Assembly (NCBI GenBank): GCA_022428185.1 | Contig: JAKMCZ010000078.1 | Span: forward strand, 1 to 6,408 | Reading direction: 5' to 3' | DNA from: Alphaproteobacteria bacterium | GTDB taxonomy: Bacteria > Pseudomonadota > Alphaproteobacteria > RS24 | DNA length: 6,408 bases | In this document: positions 1-5,232 of the stretch, piece by piece | Position numbering within the stretch: position 1 is the stretch's first letter | Layout: each line of letters opens with the position of its first letter | The notes under the pieces: generated by a model | Database searches by the model: none | What the model saw: the letters and a program-made list of their open reading frames with translations, nothing else | What the model was told of the DNA's origin: nothing | Translations under genes and position numbers: made by a program

Positions 1-2
1 TT

Positions 3-647
3 TTGCGCTTCATTGATATAGCACAGCAAAATATTCAACAACGGAATCTCGTCAGCATTGCCAATCTGTCAAAATCCATCGAAATCAACTTGGCCTATGA
101 AATCGAAGCCTTGAAAGCCGAAATTCAAAATGACAAACAGACATATTTTGATAGTGTTAACCAACGCATAGCTCTTTTAAATGAGCATGCCAACATTGCT
201 AGGACTGTAAACCAGGCCTCGCCAAGCCAAAGCATGTCGATAAACGCAACTGTTTCAACCAGCCAATCAGACGAACCCGATCATGCAGACAAAAATATGT
301 TCATGCGCGGCTATAAAGCGCTCGAAGAAGAATCGCGCCTGCTCAAAAACCGCAAAGCTGGTTCGTGGAAATTATTTATGCCGGGCTACAATGAAAAAGC
401 TGCCAAGTTGAGAGAACTGAGCAGCGATAGACGACTGGCGCGCCTTGAAAGCGGACTTAACTTGTCACCGCTTAGCGACGCCGAGCGATTTACGCCGGTT
501 AATTTTGACGAAAATGCCCTTTCAACAAAGCCTGCAGGTAGCAAGCGCCTCACCGCTATTCTGGTTACTCTTTTGGCTGCCGTTCTGGCTTCGTTATTCG
601 TTCTTTTCCGATATTATGCAAGAAAACGTGCCGCCGGCACTGCCTAA
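3..647 (+). CDS. Wzz-type polysaccharide chain-length determinant, C-terminal part (5' truncated by window)
   Basis: The frame is open to the window edge, so the real start and the N-terminal membrane segment lie upstream; the TTG at position 3 is not claimed as a start. The 214 visible residues show a helical, charged periplasmic stretch (about 1-70), a Ser/Thr/Asn-rich linker (about 71-97), then MFMRGYKALEEE (99-110) followed by LLKNR, resembling the conserved F..G...L motif of Wzz proteins. A KPAGSKR stretch (177-182) leads into one hydrophobic segment (about 184-203) and a short basic tail, RYYARKRA. This layout is typical of the Wzz/GNVR family: inner-membrane, mostly periplasmic oligomers that set the modal length of O-antigen or related polymers made by the Wzy pathway. 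It is followed 18 bases later by a wecA-like gene, which supports a glycan role. The family is assigned from motif and topology only; which polymer it regulates is unknown. Confidence 0.72.
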   Translation: MRFIDIAQQNIQQRNLVSIANLSKSIEINLAYEIEALKAEIQNDKQTYFDSVNQRIALLNEHANIARTVNQASPSQSMSINATVSTSQSDEPDHADKNMFMRGYKALEEESRLLKNRKAGSWKLFMPGYNEKAAKLRELSSDRRLARLESGLNLSPLSDAERFTPVNFDENALSTKPAGSKRLTAILVTLLAAVLASLFVLFRYYARKRAAGTA

Positions 648-665
648 CCAAAGTCTCGGTCAATT

Positions 666-1715
666 ATGCTCGCACTAATCTACATATCGATTATCGCCAC
701 ACTGTTCGCCACGGTTTTTATCGTAGCCCTACGCCCATTGGCTATTCGCCTCCAATTGGTCGACAAGCCCGACGCGCGCAAAAAACATGAAGGCAATATT
801 CCCCTGCTGGGCGGGCCGGTCATCTGGCTGGTGGTCATGTTTGGCCTGTTTATCTTCCCCGCCTCGCCCCCCTGGAGCATGATTTTTGCCGCGACCATGC
901 TGGTCATTTTAGGCATGGTCGATGACCGTCAGCCTGTGCCGGCACGCCTTAAATTAATTTTCCATCTGGCAGCGGCGGCGATTATTGTTTTGGGTGAAAA
1001 CATCACCATTTCCGATATCGGCATTTTTCAAGAAACGATGCTATCACCGGACTATGTTGGATTGCATGCAGTGCTGGCGGTTCTAGCTATAGCATCGGCC
1101 GTTAATGCGTTTAATTTCATTGATGGCATTGACGGGCTTTCAGCCAGCATGGCGCTTTTGGCGCTGACGCATACCAATCTCGCCTTCAATATTATTTATG
1201 GCACCACGCCGCCTGATTATGCATTTTTTGCCGTGTTGGTATCGGGGGCTTTGGCAGGTTTTTTATTGTTCAACCTGCAAGTGTTTAACGGACGCAAAAT
1301 CTTTCTCGGCGATAGTGGCTCAATGTTGGTCGGCCTGCTGATTGCTGTCGCCCTAATCCTTGCCAGCCAGCCAGCCGTCGCAAATGCGGCCACAATACCC
1401 GCCTCTTTATGTCTCTGGCTCATTGCCATTCCATTGACCGATATGCTGACCATCATCATTCGTCGTTTGGCGAGCGGACGCTCGCCCTTTGCGCCCGACC
1501 GCACGCATTTGCATCACAAAATTATGGAATCCGGATTGTCACCTCGGCGCACCTTGCTGGTGATGATTTTATCATCAGTCGGCGCGTTCTGGATCGGCTT
1601 CAGTCTGACGCAGGAATTTGGCGAAGTGGTGAGTATTATCGGGTTTCTGGCTTTCGTGCCGCTTTATTATTTTGCGACACAACGCCTCGGGCCTATCGTT
1701 GATTTCATCAAGTAA
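666..1715 (+). CDS. wecA: WecA-like undecaprenyl-phosphate sugar-1-phosphate transferase (MraY/WecA family)
   Basis: This 349-residue, highly hydrophobic polytopic protein carries the signatures of the polyprenyl-phosphate N-acetylhexosamine-1-phosphate transferases. The Mg-binding aspartate pair is in MVDDRQPVPARLK (DD at 86-87). The cytoplasmic loop NAFNFIDGIDGLS (147-159) holds the conserved Asn and Asp residues, FLGDSGS (213-219) is the next loop, and DRTHLHHK (278-285) is the His-rich loop that marks WecA-type enzymes rather than MraY. Length fits the family. The enzyme transfers a sugar-1-phosphate, usually GlcNAc-1-P, from a UDP-sugar to undecaprenyl phosphate at the inner membrane, starting O-antigen or ECA-like chains. 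The exact sugar cannot be read from sequence, and WbpL-like specificity remains possible. The ATG at 666 gives the full first membrane helix (LALIYISIIATLFATVFIVA), but no clear Shine-Dalgarno precedes it. It probably shares a transcript with the upstream wzz-like gene. Confidence 0.9.
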   Translation: MLALIYISIIATLFATVFIVALRPLAIRLQLVDKPDARKKHEGNIPLLGGPVIWLVVMFGLFIFPASPPWSMIFAATMLVILGMVDDRQPVPARLKLIFHLAAAAIIVLGENITISDIGIFQETMLSPDYVGLHAVLAVLAIASAVNAFNFIDGIDGLSASMALLALTHTNLAFNIIYGTTPPDYAFFAVLVSGALAGFLLFNLQVFNGRKIFLGDSGSMLVGLLIAVALILASQPAVANAATIPASLCLWLIAIPLTDMLTIIIRRLASGRSPFAPDRTHLHHKIMESGLSPRRTLLVMILSSVGAFWIGFSLTQEFGEVVSIIGFLAFVPLYYFATQRLGPIVDFIK

Positions 1716-1772
1716 CGGCAAAACAGGCATGCGGACTGGTCAGCCAAACCCGAACTGCCCTATCATCATCGC

Positions 1773-3863
1773 ATGAGCAAGCGCGCCGCCAGTTGGGGCT
1801 TTATCAGCCTTATTATATTTAGCGTGAACGGGGCACGGGCCGAACCGGCGACACTCGACGCTCAACAGATTTCAGTTGATGACGAAAGTGGCATCGTGTC
1901 GGCCACCGGCAATGTCGAAGCGCAGGCCGGCAGCCGGCTGTTGAAAGCACAAGCGCTCACTTATGACCGCAATAAAGAGCAATTGACTATTCCGGGTGCA
2001 TTGACCCTGATTGACGGGGCAAACGAAACAATAACCGCCGAAAGCGGGCTGATTGACAATGCGTTGGAAAAAGGCCGTTTCGATGGGCTACGTCTGACAA
2101 CCACCGATAGTGGTCGCTTGCGCGCCGAAAAGGCGGAACGTCTCGGCTCCCTGCTCGACCTTGAAGATGCGATATATACAAGCTGCCCCGAATGTGACAA
2201 CCCCCATGACGCGCCGCTTTGGCAAATCAGGGCGGGCAATATAACTTATGACCGCGTCGCGCAGAACGTCGTTTACGCTCATCCGCGATTGGAGGTTTAC
2301 GGGCTGCCGGTTTTTTATCTGCCTTATATGGCGCATGCGGGGCCTGAAATTGACAAGCGCAGCGGTTTTTTGACCCCTGGCTTTGCCAGTTCAAGCGATT
2401 TTGGCACTGCTATCGATATTCCTTATTTTTTCAATCTGGCTCCGAATTATGATGTGACGCTGACACCCCGCCTTAGCGAAAAACAGGAGCCGTTTCTGAC
2501 CGCTGCATGGCGGCATTTGCCTGCCAATGGCAGTTACCGTCTGACCGGCTATCTGCATCGCCCGAAAGATGATCTGACGGGCGACACACAAAATGAAGTG
2601 CGCGCCGGATTGATGGGCGATGGCAATTTCAACCTCGGCGATTGGCGTTTGGCGTTTAATTTGCAAGAAACCTCAGATGATTTGTTTTTCCGCCGCTATA
2701 AAATTACCAATAGTTCGCGCCTGACCAGCAATCTGGAAGCCAGTCGCAATTTTGGCCGACATTATATCCGCCTCGAAGGCTTTCGTTTTCGCGAAACCTT
2801 AAATCAAGAAACCGCCGCGACGGTCGGCGATATTTTGCCGGCCCTCACCCATCAATATGGCTTTGCCCAACCGGTTCTCGGCGGCAATTTGCGCGTCACC
2901 AATTCTTTGACGCATAAAATCCGTGCGCTTGATATTGACGAGACGCGGATATCCTCAGTGCTGGATTGGTCATGGCGACACACCACGCAAGGCGGCTTTG
3001 TGCTGTCGGCTGACAACCGCTTAACGCTCGATGCTTACGATTTCGCCGTTGAGGCGGGTGACCCTTTGGCAGCCGATTCGGACCAGATTGACGATGTTTT
3101 AAGCGCCAATAGTGCCGCTTTCACACTGGCCTATCCGCTACAACGCATGGGCGCGAATGACCGCCAGACCCTGACGCCCAAGCTACAATTAGTGCTGGCT
3201 GATGCGGCTGACGATTATGGCGATGTGCCTCATATCGGTGCGACCACACGCAATCTGACCCGCAGCCAGCTTTTTCAACCCTTAACCCCGAAGGACGAAG
3301 CGAGCCGCGTCAATTTTGGTATCGACCATACACTGCAATTCAAATCCCGCCTGTCGACGCGGTTTTTCATCGGTCAATCGTATAATTTATCCGACAAATC
3401 CTTCACCCCACAATCGGGTTTCGGCGACGACGGCTCAGCTATTTTGACCGAGGCGGCACTTTATGCCGGGCCGCTCAGCCTAAGCCAGCAGGCGCGTTTC
3501 AGCGATGATGGGGAATATTTACTGCGCAGCGACAGCACAATGGCACTGGCTTATTCATCGTTCAATATCGGCCTCGACCACAGTTTTTACGAAGCCGGCC
3601 AGACCACAAGCAATGCCGATACGCCGCTAGAAGAAGCAACCGCGCGGCTCGGCTGGCAAATGACCCGGAAATGGCGGCTCGATGCCGATTTACGTGAAAA
3701 TCTGGAAAGCAAAGAGCGGGTGCGCGCCAATGCGGCCTTTACTTATGAAGACGAGTGCACCCTGGTGTCCATTAAACTGGGTCGTGATTATTCGCGGGTC
3801 GGCAGTATTGAGCCTGACACCAGCATCAATTTAAGCTTCACGCTGAAAACCATTGCCAATTAG
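1773..3863 (+). CDS. lptD: LptD, LPS-assembly outer-membrane protein
   Basis: This 696-residue protein begins with a basic and hydrophobic signal peptide, with probable cleavage after ARA (residue 23). An OstA/LptA-like beta-jellyroll region follows (about 27-130, with SATGNVEAQAG and the LTYDRNKEQL repeat-like strand). The hallmark junction follows: YTSCPEC (135-141), PLWQIRAGNITYD, then the plug-to-barrel segment LEVYGLPVFYLPY and KRSGFLTPGF (195-204). The rest (about 205-696) is beta-barrel-like, ending in YEDECTLVSIKLGRDYSR. LptD with the lipoprotein LptE forms the outer-membrane gate that places LPS in the outer leaflet after delivery along the LptA bridge. It is shorter than the roughly 780-residue E. 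coli protein, in keeping with the shorter forms expected in alphaproteobacteria. Only three cysteines are present (138, 141, 662). The ATG at 1773 gives a good signal peptide but lacks a clear Shine-Dalgarno. It is unusually placed after wecA, 57 bases downstream. Confidence 0.95.
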   Translation: MSKRAASWGFISLIIFSVNGARAEPATLDAQQISVDDESGIVSATGNVEAQAGSRLLKAQALTYDRNKEQLTIPGALTLIDGANETITAESGLIDNALEKGRFDGLRLTTTDSGRLRAEKAERLGSLLDLEDAIYTSCPECDNPHDAPLWQIRAGNITYDRVAQNVVYAHPRLEVYGLPVFYLPYMAHAGPEIDKRSGFLTPGFASSSDFGTAIDIPYFFNLAPNYDVTLTPRLSEKQEPFLTAAWRHLPANGSYRLTGYLHRPKDDLTGDTQNEVRAGLMGDGNFNLGDWRLAFNLQETSDDLFFRRYKITNSSRLTSNLEASRNFGRHYIRLEGFRFRETLNQETAATVGDILPALTHQYGFAQPVLGGNLRVTNSLTHKIRALDIDETRISSVLDWSWRHTTQGGFVLSADNRLTLDAYDFAVEAGDPLAADSDQIDDVLSANSAAFTLAYPLQRMGANDRQTLTPKLQLVLADAADDYGDVPHIGATTRNLTRSQLFQPLTPKDEASRVNFGIDHTLQFKSRLSTRFFIGQSYNLSDKSFTPQSGFGDDGSAILTEAALYAGPLSLSQQARFSDDGEYLLRSDSTMALAYSSFNIGLDHSFYEAGQTTSNADTPLEEATARLGWQMTRKWRLDADLRENLESKERVRANAAFTYEDECTLVSIKLGRDYSRVGSIEPDTSINLSFTLKTIAN

Positions 3864-3871
3864 CCGACCCC

Positions 3872-4705
3872 TTAGCGCGGCGCTTTTGCTTGGCTTTCAA
3901 AAAATGTATAGACCAGCACCATACCGCCGCTATAGCCGACATCTTGTTTGAATAATGGGCTGTCCTGATTGGCAGCACCGTCATAAAGCTCGACATTGCC
4001 GCCTACAAATAAACGCAAATTGTCATTGACCGGATAAGACAGCCCGAAGCCAATCTCAGTGCCCATATAACCCGCTTCAGCGTCATATTGCGGGCGGGTG
4101 TCGGTCGCAGCCATGTCGCCCACTTGATAAAAATAGCGGTTCAATCGGTCATTGCCGAACAGCATTTCGACATCGGCCTGCCAACTTAAATTACGCCGTG
4201 TTTTAGACTTCAACTCATAAACAAAGCTTGGCTCGAACAAATAGCCACGCGAGTCAAAATCAGCCAGCGAGATGACCGAGCGGGCGCGCAATTTAATATC
4301 AAAAATACCCTGCCAATTTTTGAACGTGTTTTGTCCGGCATGCCAGATAAGCTGCGGGCCAATTTCGAACAGAAAGTCCAAATCTTCCATGCCCTCGCGG
4401 TCAGCATCATCTTCTGAATTGGCAGGCAGCGACGCGCCCAACGATAAATCAAGTTCAAGCGTGTCATTGGCAAAAGCCAAAGCGCGCAACGCGCCTTCAT
4501 CGCCGACCGAGAAAACATCGCCGCGATAAATAATATAAGGACTTAAAAAAGCCGCCGCCGTTTCGTCATCAGCCGCCGGATAGGACGGTCCGCTAAACGC
4601 CGCCGTCACAAATCCGGCTTCCCAAAGCGGGTCGCGCAAAACCTCTTCGGCCGACGCAACCATCGGCAAGAGGATTGCCAGAAGACATAAAACCGATGCG
4701 CGCAT
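3872..4705 (-). CDS. MipA/OmpV family outer-membrane protein
   Basis: This is a 277-residue exported beta-barrel protein. The signal peptide covers residues 1-19, with cleavage expected after VASA, before EEV. Family signatures follow in order: LWEAGF (28-32) with SGPSYPAADD, the FLSPYIIYRGDVF strand (53-65), LDLSLGASLPANS (85-97), REGMEDLDFLFEIGPQL (103-119), YFYQV (191-195), YDAEAGYMG (207-215) and DSPLFKQD (248-255), closing with a strand GGMVLVYTFF (260-269) and a short polar tail. This pattern matches MipA (MltA-interacting protein) and OmpV. MipA is known in E. coli as a scaffold linking the murein hydrolase MltA and PBP1B; many relatives have unproven roles, so the specific function is unknown. 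The ATG at 4705 is preferred; a GTG directly before it (4706-4708) would add one residue. It follows a small membrane-protein gene by 18 bases, so the two probably form one transcript, and it converges on lptD. Confidence 0.88.
   Translation of the reverse strand: MRASVLCLLAILLPMVASAEEVLRDPLWEAGFVTAAFSGPSYPAADDETAAAFLSPYIIYRGDVFSVGDEGALRALAFANDTLELDLSLGASLPANSEDDADREGMEDLDFLFEIGPQLIWHAGQNTFKNWQGIFDIKLRARSVISLADFDSRGYLFEPSFVYELKSKTRRNLSWQADVEMLFGNDRLNRYFYQVGDMAATDTRPQYDAEAGYMGTEIGFGLSYPVNDNLRLFVGGNVELYDGAANQDSPLFKQDVGYSGGMVLVYTFFESQAKAPR
3874..3887 (+). terminator. Weak candidate terminator after lptD
   Basis: AGCG-CGG-CGCT forms a short hairpin followed by TTTT, eleven bases after the lptD stop codon and inside the last codons of the convergent mipA-like gene. 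The stem is only four pairs, so this is a weak candidate; no stronger terminator is visible at the junction. Confidence 0.25.
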
Positions 4706-4723
4706 CACAGCCAGCCCAGACCT

Positions 4724-4912
4724 CTATTTGTCAGCCGCGCCATTTCTCTGCCCCTCTTGCAAATCTTGTTGCATTTTTTGCGCTACGCCGGGCTTGCCGG
4801 TCATGGCGGGTAAAATTATAAAAACGCAAACCCAGATAAATGAGATGAGGGCAATCGCCAAAAACACCATACGGCCTTCAACCGGTTTCGGCTCAGAATT
4901 ATTCTCGGACAT
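4724..4912 (-). CDS. Small single-pass membrane protein, function unknown
   Basis: I do not recognise this 62-residue protein. It has a polar acidic N-terminus (about 1-13), one strongly hydrophobic segment (about 15-37, FLAIALISFIWVCVFIILP) and a hydrophilic, Gln-rich C-terminal tail (about 40-62, with QKMQQDLQEGQ), which could form a short amphipathic helix. An excellent Shine-Dalgarno (GGAGGT) lies five bases before the ATG, which strongly supports that it is translated. It sits first in a probable two-gene unit with the MipA/OmpV gene, and its promoter region faces the biotin-carrier gene. The overlapping 113-codon frame on the other strand lacks these features. With basic residues only at Lys9 and Arg14 before the membrane segment and Lys40/Lys46 after it, topology is not clear. 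It might be an inner-membrane accessory factor for the neighbouring outer-membrane protein, but that is only an inference from position. Confidence 0.75.
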   Translation of the reverse strand: MSENNSEPKPVEGRMVFLAIALISFIWVCVFIILPAMTGKPGVAQKMQQDLQEGQRNGAADK

Positions 4913-4917
4913 ACGCC

Positions 4918-4923
4918 ACCTCC
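4918..4923 (-). promoter_or_regulatory. Ribosome binding site of the small membrane protein gene
   Basis: On the minus strand GGAGGT stands five bases before the ATG at 4912. It is a near-perfect anti-Shine-Dalgarno match and decides the start of the 62-residue gene. Confidence 0.8.
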
Positions 4924-4934
4924 AACAAAATCAG

Positions 4935-4962
4935 CTTATAGATAAGATGCCTTTTTTCAAGC
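4935..4962 (-). promoter_or_regulatory. Candidate minus-strand promoter in the divergent spacer
   Basis: Reading the minus strand, TATAAG (4935-4940) resembles a -10 element. TTGAAA (4955-4960) resembles a -35 but is only 14 bases away, which is short; GCTTGA (4957-4962) gives a 16-base spacer with a poorer match. A promoter for the membrane protein/mipA pair must lie in this region because the flanking genes diverge, but these exact boxes are tentative. The -10-like box overlaps a small inverted repeat, CTTAT-AG-ATAAG (4935-4946). Confidence 0.3.
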
Positions 4963-4971
4963 GCGGCAGGC

Positions 4972-5001
4972 TTGCTTTACGCCGTTGCTATTGGCTAGGC
5001 T
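4972..5001 (+). promoter_or_regulatory. Candidate plus-strand promoter for the carboxylase operon
   Basis: TTGCTT (4972-4977) and TAGGCT (4996-5001) are separated by 18 bases and lie 18 bases before the biotin-carrier start. Both boxes are imperfect matches to a housekeeping sigma-factor promoter. A promoter is expected somewhere in the 107-base gap, but the evidence for these boxes is weak. Confidence 0.25.
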
Positions 5002-5008
5002 TCTGGCC

Positions 5009-5015
5009 GGAGGAG
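5009..5015 (+). promoter_or_regulatory. Ribosome binding site of the biotin-carrier gene
   Basis: GGAGGAG ends four bases before the ATG at 5020 and is a strong Shine-Dalgarno. It fixes the start of the 69-residue carrier protein and rules out a longer version. Confidence 0.8.
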
Positions 5016-5019
5016 TTCC

Positions 5020-5229
5020 ATGCAAGTAAAAAGCGAAATTGCCGGCAATGTTTGGAAAATCATTGCTGAAACCGGCGCAGATTTGGCCGCCGATGACGTA
5101 ATTGTCATTTTGGAATCGATGAAAATGGAAATTCCGCTGGTTGCGCCAAAAGCCGGAAAGCTGACACAATTGCATGTGGCTGAAGGCGATATGATTGGCG
5201 AAGGTCAACTGATTGCGACGCTGGAGTAG
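5020..5229 (+). CDS. Biotin carboxyl carrier protein, short stand-alone type (biotin/lipoyl attachment domain)
   Basis: This complete 69-residue protein is essentially one biotinyl domain. The biotinylation signature ILESMKMEIP (30-39) places the biotin on Lys35. Around it is the expected two-fold symmetric hammerhead, from EIAGNVWKI (6-14) to APKAGKLTQLHVAEGDMIGEGQLIATLE (broken here at residues 42-69). Length and sequence resemble short stand-alone carriers such as Bacillus YngHB, not the roughly 150-residue AccB with its Ala/Pro-rich N-terminus. The carrier would be biotinylated by BirA, carboxylated by a biotin carboxylase, and then deliver carboxybiotin to a carboxyltransferase in the cytoplasm. 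The gene for such a transferase follows after three bases, which makes partnership very likely. The acyl-CoA substrate cannot be told from this domain. A lipoyl role is unlikely, because the MKM context is typical of biotin. Confidence 0.93.
   Translation: MQVKSEIAGNVWKIIAETGADLAADDVIVILESMKMEIPLVAPKAGKLTQLHVAEGDMIGEGQLIATLE
5223..5226 (+). promoter_or_regulatory. Ribosome binding site of the carboxyltransferase gene, inside the carrier gene
   Basis: GGAG lies in the last codons of the biotin-carrier gene, six bases before the ATG at 5233. The carrier stop codon is only three bases from this ATG, so translational coupling is likely. Confidence 0.6.
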
Positions 5230-5232
5230 CGC

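Noticed and set aside
3..5. TTG as the true start of the wzz-like gene
   Set aside because: The protein lacks the N-terminal membrane helix expected of Wzz proteins and the frame is open to the window edge, so the gene very likely begins upstream.
445..678. 77-codon plus-strand frame across the wzz/wecA junction
   Set aside because: Its hydrophobic run comes from reading the wzz membrane segment in another frame, and it overlaps the start of wecA.
4706..4708. GTG as the start of the MipA/OmpV gene
   Set aside because: The very next codon is ATG, and both give the same signal peptide; ATG is the more likely start.
4728..5069. 113-codon plus-strand frame overlapping the small membrane-protein gene
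   Set aside because: It runs into the biotin-carrier start in another frame and has a Cys-rich, family-less translation; the opposite strand has the better ribosome binding site and a sensible membrane-protein composition.
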